NCBI GenBank assembly: GCA_032622095.1
Contig: CP136064.1
Span: 213,666,205 to 213,730,204, forward strand
Direction of reading: 5' to 3'
DNA: 64,000 nucleotides
From: Siphonodentalium dalli
Lineage: Eukaryota; Mollusca; Scaphopoda; Gadilida; Siphonodentaliidae
This document shows positions 25,081-36,690 of the stretch, piece after piece (the stretch's first letter is position 1; every line of letters begins with the position of its first letter). Both the position numbers and the translations under genes were made by a program. The notes beneath the pieces were generated by a model. It was not told where the DNA came from. It ran no database searches and saw nothing but the letters and a program-made list of their open reading frames with translations.

Positions 25081-28000
25081 CTGTGGATACAGAAATATAA
25101 TGAATATGTCGTACAAGCCACATTGGCAATGATCACAGAGGCAGATAGTGTGTATATATACATGTATATACGGTTAATGTATAAATTGTGTTACTTGCTG
25201 ATATACAGATATTATTTCTGTCCTTAATTGAAAGTCTGCGCACAATCCTGCACATCCTGCACATGGAGATTACGACGCATTTAGTAAGAGTTGCGTCGTG
25301 ACAATTTGAGCCGAACTATATGTAATTGAAAGTGATAATCAATGCAAAGAGAAAAACAATAACGGAAAAAACGAAAAAAAAACGGTAACAGGTTGTCAAA
25401 GCAGATAAAAAGTCTGAGAGCATCGCTTTGGCGTGGCAAACTACGCCCGTTAGCCTTTTAGAATTGTACTATGCCGCGAAATACAATAGCAATATGATAT
25501 TACAAAGAATATCTGATATACCCCTAATACCCCTATACGCCAAAATGCGGTCGAAAAAGGGCCGTAACTCGTGCGATAATACTTGGACAGGACCCGTATT
25601 CGAACTTGGTTTGTATTTTAGCTGGGAAACACACATACCAGCTTTGGTTCAGATCAAATAAACCAACAGGAGTTATCGGTAAGAAACCGAAATGTTATGA
25701 AATCGGTCAAATTCTAAGTATAAAACTGACCATTCCTCATGTAAAACTAATTTTAAACTGGGCCTGTATTTTTTTTTTTTAGCTCGGCCATACACATATG
25801 AACTTTGGTTCAGATCAAATAATCCCCAGACTGGAGTTATCGGACGGAAACCAAAAATGTTAACGGAACGAACAAATCAGTCAAATTCTAAGTCGAAAAA
25901 GGGCCGTAACTCATGTAAAAATAATTGGACGGAACCCATATTCGAACTTGGCCTGTATTTTAGCTCGAAATACACATACCAACTTTGGTGTAGATCAAAT
26001 AATCCAAACTGGAGTTATCGGTGGGAAATAGAAATGGGTAGCAATACACGATTTCTGACCATTTTCACGATTTTGAGGTGGGTACTGTAATCAAACCTTC
26101 TGCGCCATGGTCATTGATAAACAACACATGCATGCTTGGTTACAAGATGACAAGAATGCATGGTGGTATATTATGAACGCAATTTATCAAAGCGCAAAGA
26201 AGTACCATAGACTTTATCTGTGGCGGAGACTGTTTTTATAGCCGGAAATTATATTTGTTTTTTTCACCAAAGCCATATATATACGAAAAGAACTACGGTG
26301 TCTGCAACTGTAATACTTTCAGACGACGTCGACGTATGTAAGTAGGGTTAATCGTAGCTGAAAGTTCAATGTCTTTAGCTGAAATGCCGGTGTCCTAATC
26401 TTCTGGGAATTATAACTCTGAGTGGATGACCTATAATTATGGGTCATTGACTTTTAGAGTTAAATGCTTTGTCAAAGCGGATTATTAATTGTCCATCTGG
26501 TTTGATGTAAGCGACACGTGTCCAGTCAGATCACGACATTTGGCGGCTAAGGGCGTTGTCCTTTTCAGCGGATATATACGAGGAGAGCCAAGCTCTCGGG
26601 GACTCTGGCAGAGACTCTTGCTCAGACTCTCGACTCGAACGCATTAGCGAGAAACCATGTTATTATATTTTTCTCCGTGGCCACCTGATGTGACTATTGT
26701 AAATATTTGTACAATAAAATTCATCAACGTGTTTCCGAGAATTCCAACTTAATGGTTAGAACCTGGGGAGTGCTACATTCCCGAGATGGTGCCGAGTTAG
26801 CAGGACATTTCTTGGAATTCTTGGACAGGTGGTCACGGAAGAAAAATATGGAGGAAACTAAATGAACGAAATAAGGTATATATGAGGCAATTTGCAATTC
26901 ATTGGCTGGTTCACCTGGTTCACAACCCGTATAGCTATTAGGTAATTTATCTTTGGTTTAAAACTGTTGTGCCAGTATGTTTATTTCGAGTTGTTGTTGT
27001 TTCAAAAATCGTTGTGCCGATTTGAAATAAAGATTGTTTTTTATTTTCGAGGTATTAGTGTCACGTGTACGCTCGGTGTGAAAAGTCTAAATACATGTAT
27101 GACACATGTTGCTATATATAATATTAATTACTGGGATAACAATTTTGTGTCCAGGCTATGGTATCCAAGAATTGGATGAGAATTGATGTCACATTCTACA
27201 CAGATCAGTCCCAGTGAATTATTACATTATGCATGATAGAGAGTTTTTCTATACAAGGTATGCTAGGAAGTTACCGTTATGGTTGGCGTTTTTCTATGTC
27301 GAGTTGTTATTTATCAACTATATAGGAAATAATCGCTGGAAAATAATGTGTGTCCATCGTTATATGGTATCCAAATTGATAAGATTGATTTTACAATCTA
27401 CACGTGAAGATTCCAGTGAATTATTCAATGAGGCATATATATACAGAGGTAGTGAATATGCCGCAGTTGTGTGTCTGTTTGATTTTAAACAAGCGAGTTT
27501 GGTTGAACATTTTCAGAGCAAAGAAATCTGTCACAAGGTTATGGTTAGATAGTTTAAACAGTGTCCTTGATGCCTATTGTGGTCTATATAGTAGGAGTTT
27601 GTCAAAATACAAAAGTAGTCTGGTTTGACATAGGTCTTGGTTTTGGAAAAGAACTTTAGAGATAATTTAGTTGTTTTGAGCAAGCTGAGGGCGTATATAT
27701 TATTAACGCACCTTTTGGTAAACTTGGTTGAGGTTGAATAACTTATTTTTGAACTGAACAAAAATGTTCTAGGAAATTCAGGTTATACAAGTGCTAAATT
27801 GTCACACCATTATGCAAGTTATATAGGTATAGAACATTTACTGATGATTTTAGGATGTTTTCAAGTTAATCAGTATGATTTTAGTGAGTTCTAGTTTTAA
27901 ACGAATTGTGGGTTCAATTTCTGTTAAGGCTGTTCTGTCGGTCAATTGAGCGTATAATATTAAGTTTATTGTGCTCAGATTATCAATTCGAAAACATTGG

Positions 28001-31000
28001 TCATTTATGACAGTTTGTCAAGAAAACTGGTTGCGTCCAGCGAGATATATCTTTAAATAAAAGAAATTAGTTGAAGTAATTCGGAAAATTTTAAATTACA
28101 GACATTATAGTCACTTGAAGTGTGAAGTATGGTTTGGGAATGTTCAATTTAGCCAAATGATTCCAATGTTTTGCAAGAATATCTACACGGATGGTCAGTG
28201 GTATTTTGTGTTATGACACACCCGGATTCGGTTAAAATGTCGATTATAAAAATAGATAGATCGCTGTACATGTATCGCCATTGTATATAGGCGTTATCAA
28301 AATGGTTTTAATGTGTTCAAGTTTCGAACAAACCAAAGTTGATCAGAGTTGAAAGTAGGAAAGTCAGAAATGTAACTGAATAATCAATTATGGTATGCCC
28401 ATACACGAAAAGAATGGCTAGAAAATTGATTATGCCATAATAAAATCTGTTCCGGGTATTCTGAGAGTGTCTGTAAGTAATAAACCAGACTAACATGCTA
28501 CCAGCATGTCTAAAATGTTTGTTGACGGCACCGAATACACGGAATAGAATAGAAACAAAGAAGGTACTTACCTTTAACGGAATTTAAATGGATCCGAAAA
28601 TAATCCTATTAATTCCATGAAAATTATACTGTTTAAAAACATTGTAACCATAGTAAATCAAGATGAAATATTCCTTGAAAACAGGAGAAATATCTCCACC
28701 CCACAGAAAACTGTACACAACTGACTGTCCAACGAAAACATACCACAGCAGCTGATCGGGTGAATATAATTTAATAGAAATCAAACCTTGCCCCAGGGCA
28801 TGAAAATTAAAGTCTAGCAAAGGTCCTCCAAACACGATTCAATACATAGTAATTGTACAGGGGACTGAGTTGACCTTTGAAGATTATTCATGCATGCTAA
28901 CTTAATTAAGTCGTTGTCCACCCACAGTGGTCGAGTATGCAGGCCCGTTAAAGTTGCATGCGTGTATGACCAATTTGGCGTGAACAAAACATTTCTCATG
29001 GCCATCAATTGACCAGTCTCGAGATAATTAGTGTTGTGAAGCCTATCTCAATACCGGTATTAAGATGAACGTGTAGGCCTGAGCCTGTTTATAAATAGTA
29101 CGACATCCGTTCTGTGTCACATCGAGTGTTACCAAAACAAATTTGCATATTTTCAAATTAGGTGTTGTCTGAGTTCCTGAAATTATAAGTTAGGAGTTGT
29201 CTGTAGATTTTAAGTTTAAAGGGACATATAATGATGAACTGGAAATACATTTAAAGAATTAGCTGATGTCAGGAAAATAAAAGTTGTATAGTGAACCATT
29301 GAATTGTTTTAAAGGGACATAACATATATAATAATGTAATGTAGGTTGTATTAAAACCCCATATATAATTAGCTATGTGAACCATGCAGTAAGCCAAGCA
29401 AATTGTCTCAGGGGTTGTACCTTTCATTCCGTTGTTTCACAAGGAATAACTATATATGAAATATTTGACATTTATGTAAAATGTCCGTAATTGGTGTGGG
29501 TGTTACATGATAGTTGTTAGAGTTACTAGCTGACAAGCTATAGATTACTCGACGGGAATGCCCAAATACGGGGCCCGTGATATTTGATTTGGCGTTCCAA
29601 GTTTATGGAATCGTGCTTTGACACAAATGACGAGATTTGACTTGTCGGCGCTAATGATGTTGTAAAACGTTTATGTAATAGAGCATTAAGTTACATGGGG
29701 GTATACATGGAGATGTTTAGTTTGGCATTCCAGGTTAATGGATAGCGATTTTAACGTGACATGCGTGATTCGACACGCAGTGCCAAAGATTTCTAAAATC
29801 TCAGTTGATAGAGCATTTGTGCAAGATCGTTTTGTACCATGCTCGTATTTGTAGAAGCTTGGAGCCAAATTAAAATGTGAATTGGTTAGATTGTCATTTC
29901 AAGGTTGAAATCGTGTTCTACATGTATAAGCGTGTTGTAACGCTATTGACATTACCCAGATAATTCATTTCAGTTCTTACACAATGTATATGAAGTCCTT
30001 TCCACTAGAAAGTGTTGAGCCTTTATATTTATGCCCAAATTCAAGATCAAGTTGAACAATTATTCATCTTTCGTATCGAAACAAGGCAAATATAACCCTC
30101 CACAGGAAGTCAAATTCTGGATATTAAACCATATTGATCCTTTGTCAAATGTCGCCCGAATTCAAGGTCAAATTGAAATTCATTCCAATTTTCGTACCGA
30201 CACAAGGCGATTATTTGAACATAGCTATGACGATGGAATCGACCCCTCTATCGTTTGGATCTGGATCCGCTGGGTATTCGGAATGGAGCCAGGACGAACG
30301 GAGTTAATAGGGAGGGCACTATTAACTCCCAACACGGAATGATAAGCTAATATTCCAGGATGGTGCCATTCTCCTGTTCGGAACAATTCCTGCTATCGAC
30401 GATTCGGATTATGACATTCATGTGTTAAAACTTATGTTTTACTGTGTTACATGTATATTCCAAATTGGATAGTTTGGATCTCCACTCACGGAATTATCAA
30501 GTTTTTTGTCTTAGGACAAAAATCTTGAAAAAGGTGATGAGAGTTATGTAATACTTTCAGACGACGTCGACGTAAGTAAGTAGGGTTAATCGTGGCTGAA
30601 AGTTCAATGTCTTTAGCTGAAATGCCGGTGTCCTAATCTTCTGGGAATTATAACTCTGAGTGGATGACCTATAATTATGGGTCATTGACTTTTAGAGTTA
30701 AATGCTTTGTCGAAGCGGATTATTAATTGTCCATCTGGTTTGATGTAAGCGACACGTGTCCAGTCAGATCACGACATTTGGCGGCTAAGGGCGTTGTCCT
30801 TTTCAGCGGATATATACGAGGAGAGCCAAGCTCTCGGGGACTCTTGCAGAGACTCTTGCTCAGACTCTCGACTCGAACGCATTAGCGAGAAGTCATGTTA
30901 TTATATTTTTCTCCGTGGCCGCCTGATGTGATGTTGTAAATATTTGTACAATAAATTTCATCAACGTGTTTCCGAGAATTCCAACTTAATGGTTAGAACC

Positions 31001-33255
31001 TGGGGAGTGCTACACAACCCTATCACTGCGTTTACCCCTTCTCCGTAATGTTACATATAGTTGGTGTATAAACACCACAAATAGCAACATTTCGTGGATG
31101 TTCAACGATGAAGTAACAGCTTTAAACGATGGTCACGTGATATCTAGCACAAGTACGTTGTTTTTTTTTGGTAAGATACTGAAAACTAATATTGTGCATT
31201 GCGTGGTGTCATATTCCAGTTACAAAGTGGCGATTGAAGTAATTTTGACAACAAATAAACCGGTATGGAAGCAGCGTGAAAATAGTCGTACATGTATATA
31301 TGGTCAGAGCATTATCTGTCTGTATTTTGACAGGAATTGTCCCGTCACAAGTTGGTATTGGCCGTCTGCTGCCCCTAGATATATGTAAGATATATTAAAA
31401 ATAAAGAAAAGTTATCGCATCAATTTTGAAATTTAGTCCTGGCAGTGCAGACGACTGATTTCAGGGGATAGAAATCGGGCTCTTTTTGCGGTGGAGTGCC
31501 TTAAAGAGCTGGCCGACAGCATATTCTAAAAACATACTTCGTATTCAAACATCATCCCATTTTGTATACTATGGTACCTTTATAAAATAATTAAACCATC
31601 AAACCATTACTCCCATGAATAACATAGGCCAAACTGATAGTTCCAGCCCTTATATGCTTAAAATCCTATTATTCAGCCCTCCTACAGCCCTCCCACAGCC
31701 CTCCTACAGCCCTCCTACAAACCCATGAAATCGTGTGTTGCTACATAACGGAAGGACAAATCGGTGAAATTGTAAGTCGAAAAAGGGCCGTAACTCATGT
31801 AAACATAATTGATCGGAACCAATATTAGAACTTGGCCTGTAATTTTAGCTTGGAAATACACATACCAACCTTTGTTCAGATCAAATAATCCAAACTAGAA
31901 TTATCGGTCGGAAACCAAAAATTTGATAACGGGCGGATGGACTGACTGATTACATAATACGACCGTTTTCTTTCAAACGGGCGTATAAAAACTCAAGGTA
32001 AAAAAATGAATTTCAAATAGAAAACAAAATTATATAAATGATATACACAAGTTGTGGTACATGAATACAATTTTGTTTTCTGTTTGAACTTTATCTTTTT
32101 AACCAGTTGAATAAAAACAAAACGTGGTTTTAACTCACCGAAATAACCACCAGGAGCCCCAAGAACTGAATTGTGGTTCAATGCCGCCCAAAAATATTCG
32201 TCTGGGCTGAGAATTGGTCGAGTCCAGTTGAGGAAATCTCCCACTTTAGAGTTTGTCAGAGCAAATTCCACGAACCTCCTACTGAACACACCATATGCAC
32301 TACCTTTCACGACATAGATCCCGTGTGGTGGGTCAAAATGAGTTTTGTTCGTCATACGTTGATGCCATGACCCCGGCACTTCCTTGAATTCACGCGTAAA
32401 TCTGAACTTTAGTATTCTTTTGGAATCTGTCAGTCCTTCGATATCATTGCTCCCGTTGTATATTGTCAAAATATTGACAATTTCGAGGTTTGTTTTCAGT
32501 GGGAACATTTGGCTGGCTAAGTTTATCACATACTTCCAATTCTTACTAGTGTTCACCAAATCCCGCATGCAATTAAGATCGGCCTCTAGTCGAGAGAAAC
32601 CAGCATAAATAACAGACACAGGTTTTGAAACTATAAACACGTTTGGAAGACATTTGGCGACAGACGTCACAGTGTCCTTGAATTCGCTGGAAGATTTCGT
32701 ATCCACGTGGATACAATAATAGTTGTGGTCCCTGTATATTGCCCTCAATAAATGCAGCAATTCTGGAAACTGTTTATACACTAGAATACTATATGCGATG
32801 GGGAAATCGATTTCTGCTTCCTCGACTGGATATTTTAACATATATTGTACCCGAAATGCTGTGCAATTTTTTGCAATGTCTGAAAGTTTAATGCGTTGAA
32901 GTGTGTTCATGTAATCTCCTGATGTGATTGAACTAGCGTTCTTCACAGTATCTCGATCACCCCTCAAAACACCACGACAGTCAACCGAATTCACAAGTCT
33001 GCGTGGCGAAATATGATCCAAATTGGCCAATCGTCGCGGTAGTTTATGGTCAATGAATGTTTTGGATGCTGTTGTGTCCCGCATATTTTGAAGTGCCGGG
33101 TTTGATGATTCTGATTCATCCTGGTCTAAAGATGTGCCTTTGAAATCACAATTGTCTGGGAAACACATGTTGTGGATAGTGACGATACAAACGATGGTTA
33201 GCATAGAAAGCCATGCAATATATTTTATCTTGAATACTCTTCGGATGATCCACAT
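24803..33255 (-). CDS. GCNT-like: Core-2/I-branching beta-1,6-N-acetylglucosaminyltransferase, two coding exons
   Basis: A predicted Golgi type II enzyme that adds beta-1,6-linked GlcNAc from UDP-GlcNAc to O-glycan cores or polylactosamine. CDS is join(33255..32139, 25080..24803) on the minus strand, 464 residues; vertebrate GCNTs are about 400-450. I see a short basic N-terminus, a membrane anchor at about residues 12-30, a stem to about 150, then the Branch domain (Pfam PF02485). Landmarks are FPIAYSILV (151-159), HVDTK (183-187), the stretch around SRLEADLNC (221-229), FPLKTN (251-256) and SPDEYFW (350-356). E353 aligns with the catalytic Glu described for mouse GCNT1 (E320). R399 and K422 in the last exon keep the 23-residue spacing of that enzyme's UDP-binding R378 and K401. 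Seven N-glycosylation sequons are present. The Cys normally found just before the FP[LI]KTN motif is Ala here. Acceptor specificity (GCNT1, 2, 3 or 4 type) cannot be assigned. Family assignment is very secure; the exon join is inferred from matching splice phases. Confidence 0.9.
25151..25549. other. Non-coding stretch within the GCNT intron
   Basis: AT-rich, with a short TATATACATGTATATA palindrome and an A-rich run near 25360-25385. No gene or element end can be supported. Confidence 0.4.
25550..26090 (+). repeat. Three ~165-175-bp tandem units of a GTCGAAAAAGGGCC repeat
   Basis: GGGCCGTAACTC, CGAACTTGG.CTGTATTTTAGC, TTTGGTTCAGATCAAATAA and GGAGTTATCGG recur in order three times; the TTATCGG steps are at about 25673, 25837 and 26008. 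One more diverged member lies at 31740-31990. The text resembles a widespread invertebrate repeat type, but I cannot assign the family. Confidence 0.7.
26145..26222 (-). repeat. Dispersed repeat fragment, inverted partner of 3962-4034
   Basis: Reverse complement of the segment near position 4000, lying just outside the 5' LTR at 26309. Class unknown. Confidence 0.6.
26309..26777 (+). repeat. 5' LTR
   Basis: 469 bp, TG...CA ends. U3 contains GGATATATACGAGG (TATA-like) and the hairpin GAGAGC-CAA-GCTCTC. Toward the end lies ACAATAAAATTC, a polyadenylation signal. It differs from the 3' LTR at about ten positions (about 98% identity by eye). Confidence 0.9.
26787..26796 (+). other. Candidate primer-binding site of the LTR element
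   Basis: TGGTGCCGAG begins nine bases after the 5' LTR. TGG is expected opposite a tRNA CCA end. The tRNA was not identified. Confidence 0.35.
30547..31014 (+). repeat. 3' LTR
   Basis: 468 bp, near-identical to 26309-26777, with the same TATA-like, hairpin and AATAAA features. Confidence 0.9.
31019..31739. other. Non-coding intron DNA with an 11-bp minisatellite
   Basis: Contains four tandem units of CAGCCCTCCTA type near 31674-31722. No gene is recognised. A 96-codon frame at 31098-31388 has no family features. Confidence 0.45.
31740..31990 (+). repeat. Single dispersed copy of the GTCGAAAAAGGGCC repeat, with element end
   Basis: Homologous to the units at 25550-26090. It continues into GGATGGACTGACTGATTACA and ends at ACGGGCGTATAAAAA, which looks like a mobile-element terminus. 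It lies in the GCNT intron just downstream of the donor. Confidence 0.6.
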
Positions 33256-33271
33256 GCCTCCACGAGTGAAT
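32139..33271 (-). CDS. GCNT-like: GCNT-like gene, main coding exon (N-terminal 372 codons plus one base)
   Basis: The exon opens after a strong acceptor, a T-rich tract ending in TTTTACAG (minus strand, CAG ending at 33272). A 16-base leader precedes the ATG at 33255. I chose this ATG because the longer open frame, starting at 33288, runs through the acceptor and its first 11 residues would be intronic. An untranslated 5' exon therefore lies upstream and was not identified. The exon ends at 32139 before GTGAGT (32138-32133), leaving one base of a Gly codon (phase 1). The frame stays open for another 48 codons into the intron, but that tail is low-complexity and unlike the family. It encodes the anchor, the stem and most of the catalytic domain, ending just after SPDEYFW. 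Confidence 0.92.
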
Positions 33272-35329
33272 CTGTAAAACAAAAACAAAACTGAATTAGC
33301 ATCGACACCACGACATGATAATGATTTTCTGCTATAAATGCCGTGATATTTGGACCCCTATGCATCCATATGTGATGTTGGTAGAACAGACCGATGCTAT
33401 TGCATTTGTCAAATTTTCTATTTCACGAACGGTCCAAAAATAAATAAATCCTCTGTATAATATAGCATAATTCATAACATAACAAAAATGTTTCGGACAG
33501 TGTTTGGAATACGACTTTTGCAAGAACTTTGCAGCCATCTAGTTTGCGATAATCTTGCAACATCGAATCTGCAACGCCGTTTCAAAATGCACCTAATTTT
33601 AAATATATGTCTTCTTATAGATAAATACTTTGTATTGATGATTTAAATTTCTCAGAGACCGCGAATATATACGAAATAACGGCCATTGTTCAGCTAAATC
33701 AGCAGGAATCAACACCAGTACAACCTTATTGCATTACTGGTAAATATCGCATTACATGTATATAGCACACAATGCTCAAAATATAACGCTTAAAGGTACG
33801 GTTGGCCTTGGCGGTGGGTATCCTGTGAAAATATTTCCACCAGTCAAAAACCGCCACAAACAGAAAGAACAACAAAATGTAGACATACTTTGTCTGTATG
33901 CAAATAAGAAATATCGCATAAACAGTATGTTATTGTCATATTTTTGACCATTGTTATGTAAACAAAAGTATAAAAAGTTACTTTTCTGGTGTTTGTTTAT
34001 ATTATGATGGTAAACATAAAGAGCGTTCTTTGTGGGTTAATTCCTGATATGGAACGAATAAAGAGCGTTTATGCCATGTGTGTGTGATTAGCCAGCAGCA
34101 TTGTGTTGTCTTCTGTAACACAATCAGGCTCTTGCTTAGGTAAAATATAGTAAATCTTTATGATAACATGCTGTTTACGCGATGGTCATGGTATATATGA
34201 ACGAAACTGTAGGCGTTTTAATGTTTTTCTGTTTACGGTGATTGGAACAAATATGAATATTTTCGACAACTAAGGCCTCACGTGCCTTTAACTCCCGTGG
34301 CTTACGATTCCATATATATTAGAACCCTACATTCTCTGATTTTGATTTGAACCCCCTCCCCCTCATGTTCGCACTCATAATAATCAGGGACATGACTAGA
34401 GGGTCTCCGTTCGGGGGTAGGGGCAAACTCATTAGTTTATGTAATTACATTTGCATTCCCATTTGGCTCTGATTGTTTCCAACTGGTACCTCACAGGATG
34501 GTAGGCAATTCTGAATTAACAGTAGTCTTTGTCTGGCCACCGGTCCGGGGAGGAACATGATCTTCTGGGCAGACCATGGTTCGGCCCAGTGCGAGAACAT
34601 TTGAGATATGAATCTGAAATTGCAAAATCCTATCATCGTGTGTGCTAACTCGAGGCAAAATTCAGACCCTGATTTGTCTTTCTTAAAATAATTAGTAATT
34701 TCTGAGTGACTACGGGGAGGCAGTCCATAATCTGAACCTGAAAATTGCTAACTCCTATCATATAGACTGGCCTCAAGCTTTCCAAGTGTTTGAAATGTCC
34801 AACCTGACACCCCCTAATGTTAGAAAATTTCCAACTGATGGCCATGTTAGTAAAAATTGTTGACATAAAGTAGGAAAATATGCAAATGTTGGTCTAAAAA
34901 CAAAAATAAAACCCACTAATAAATTGTTGGAAAATAAAACTGCGATAACAATATCAACCTATTTAATATATTTGTGTGAAATTTCCAACCAATGTTGTGT
35001 TAGGTATAAAATTTCCAACTGTTGACAATTGTGACCAAAGTTGGGGAAGTGTTTCACTCTGACGATGATTTATACAGTAAATTTAATTTAATTGAATTGA
35101 ATTTACCAGTTAATCAGTCTTGATTATAAACACATACATGCAGTACAATTACCAGGTAGTATAAGATCCGTTAAGCGCAGTAATATCCGTTCGTATCAGC
35201 GTAATATACGGATAACACTGGCTCAGCTCTGATAGATTATATTATCGTGTGCAACCTGACAAAAAAGACACATCGCCGAACAAACAATATGCTCTTTACA
35301 ACTTGTGGACTACCTAATAATTCACCCGA
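33272..35329. other. Upstream region of the GCNT gene, no further exon identified
   Basis: Immediately upstream on the minus strand is the T-rich tract of the acceptor, so an untranslated first exon and the promoter should lie in this direction. None can be recognised. Two AAAGAGCGTT motifs (34018 and 34060) belong to a dispersed series in this window. Confidence 0.4.
34790..34930 (+). repeat. Dispersed repeat fragment related to 61090-61370 and 62660-62780
   Basis: GAAATGTCCAACCTGACACC followed by CTAATGTTAGAAAATTTCC resembles the 32-bp minisatellite units near 61.2 kb. The following AACTGATGGCCATGT...GTTGGTCTAAAAACAAAA segment matches 62660-62760 with changes. One repeat family seems to link all three sites. 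Confidence 0.5.
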
Positions 35330-35990
35330 CTTAGTTATAAGTGGTAGACATTGATAGAGTTAGCGACACAAGGTATCTGCACAATTGAAGATACTTCATC
35401 GTGGGATAAACTCATAATTACATTACGTTCTAAACTATCCAGCAATGAGGAAATCCTGTGCAAAATCAGTGATTTTGTTCCGCTTGATACCTAGAAAACT
35501 TTGTACTTCAAATTAATTATACCTTACCGTACATATTGTAATACGATATAGAGCTCATCAACAAAGACAAATTTGGACAACATCAGAAAAGTGCAGGATA
35601 AAGCTCTAAAAATTATCTCGAATAATGATACTGACGTTCCAAATTATTGTACTCGAAACAAACTACTGATATTTGAATATACAGGTAACATGCAGATAAT
35701 AAAAATACTGCATGATTATCATAGAAAAACATTGCCTGAATCACTATGAAATTTACTCACCCAGATCACTGATATCAACAAATGTAACACCAGAACAAAA
35801 GGACAAAACATTCCATAGGTGCCATATCAAACAGAGCTAGACTATTATGGAATAGCCTCCCTATGGACAACATATTACGTATATAATTGAACATGGGTAT
35901 GGCTTTCATGCTTCTTGAATTTTTCAATAGACATATAGCAATGTTTATTCAAAAATGCAAGAAGCTTGAAAGGCATATAGACTAAACAAT
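35330..35990 (+). mobile_element. LINE relic: reverse transcriptase thumb/C-terminal region
   Basis: Broken frames read VSDTRYLGI-like text, then PYRTYCN, then LDNIRKVQDKALKIISNND and LLIFEYTGNMQIIKILHDYH followed by TLPESL. This is the order typical of CR1/L2-like non-LTR polymerases: YLGI, then PYL.YCN, LQ..ALRII and LP..L. Stops and frameshifts throughout. Non-functional. Confidence 0.62.
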
Positions 35991-36059
35991 CTGTTCAAAC
36001 CATGGACTATTCATTTCTACTATATATATATCTGTGCATATAGTTCTCAACACTTTATA

Positions 36060-36098
<39 letters not shown>

Positions 36099-36101
<3 letters not shown>

Positions 36102-36690
36102 GTAGGATTTTTCACGAGGTGAATCGCGACGCGATCAGGCGTACAGGCGTACAGGCGTACAAACTTGCGGTTTTTATATACTAATTCAGAACTCGAGAAC
36201 CGTTTGACCGATTAGGCTGAATCTTCGTATGTGGAACTATTTTGACCCGGGGAATATTTATACGCTACAGACAAGTTCGTGCTGCGTGATCTTGACCTTC
36301 AAACACTTTACATTGAACACGCATTCCGTGGAGTAATGGGGATATCCATTTGAAATTTAGTATGTATAGGTATAAGAGGACGGAACACCTTTATCTGGTT
36401 TAAACATATTTATTCGCCATATATGCATATAAATACATACATTTGGCAACGGGATTGAAGAACAAGTGCGGGCCACTTATATGCTACTTCTCTCCCGATC
36501 ACCAGACAATCAAGTGAAAGAAAAAAATGAACATGGCATTGAACAATTATATATGGTATTAAAGTGTATAATGTTAAAGTTTGATTGTTGCTAGTCTCTC
36601 CCAACTTGTTCGAAAGTATCTGGTTACTGTATAGTAACACCTTTATCTGCATGGTCACATTCCAAACAGTATTCCCATCACGTGCAGTTT
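36099..36690 (+). repeat. Left terminal arm of the giant inverted element
   Basis: Reverse complement of about 55640-55968 with few differences, after removing the 239-bp insertion at 36397-36635. Near the tip the octamer AGGCGTAC is repeated three times. Confidence 0.85.
36397..36635 (-). mobile_element. 239-bp retroposon-like insertion in the left arm
   Basis: Flanked by the 13-bp duplication AACACCTTTATCT (36384-36396 and 36636-36648). The right arm of the giant element has the site only once. Long target duplications are typical of LINE-mediated retroposition. On the minus strand the insert ends with GCGAATAAATATGTTTAAAC, so it carries a polyadenylation signal close to its 3' end but no poly(A). 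It may be a SINE or a reverse-transcribed RNA 3' end. No tRNA-like boxes seen. Confidence 0.7.

Larger units (their letters stand above)
17723..25150 (+). repeat. Segmental duplication, copy 2 (about 7.4 kb)
   Basis: Direct copy of 5145-14080, about 99% identical by eye. It lacks the 1465-bp foldback and so preserves the empty site at 24148-24155. It also lacks about 24 bp at the left end of the 20575-21024 element. Its left edge abuts the degenerate ~185-bp tandem array; its right edge carries the proximal GCNT terminal exon. The two copies are separated by 3.6 kb, fitting unequal exchange or a tandem duplication event. Confidence 0.95.
26309..31014 (+). mobile_element. Complete LTR retrotransposon, interior without recognisable pol
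   Basis: Two direct repeats of about 468 bp bound a 3.77-kb interior. The element is flanked by CAAC on both sides (26305-26308 and 31015-31018), a 4-bp target duplication. The LTRs start TGTAATACTTTC and end GTGCTACA. The interior has TGGTGCCGAG shortly after the 5' LTR as a possible primer-binding site, and a purine-rich run before the 3' LTR. I recognise no protease, reverse transcriptase or integrase. The few frames (for example 27214-27552 and 30031-30342) contain internal duplications and stops. Probably non-autonomous or badly decayed inside. Strand is inferred from LTR signals. It sits in the GCNT intron. Confidence 0.85.

Noticed and set aside
30031-30342. 103-codon frame in the LTR element as a gag-like gene
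   Set aside because: It contains a diverged internal duplication and no zinc knuckle or other gag feature.
31993-32138. C-terminal 48-codon extension of the main GCNT exon frame
   Set aside because: It lies beyond a consensus GTGAGT donor, is low-complexity and lacks the family C-terminus, which is found in the duplicated terminal exons.
33256-33288. Upstream ATG giving 11 extra N-terminal residues for GCNT
   Set aside because: It spans a strong T-rich CAG acceptor, so these codons are most likely intronic.
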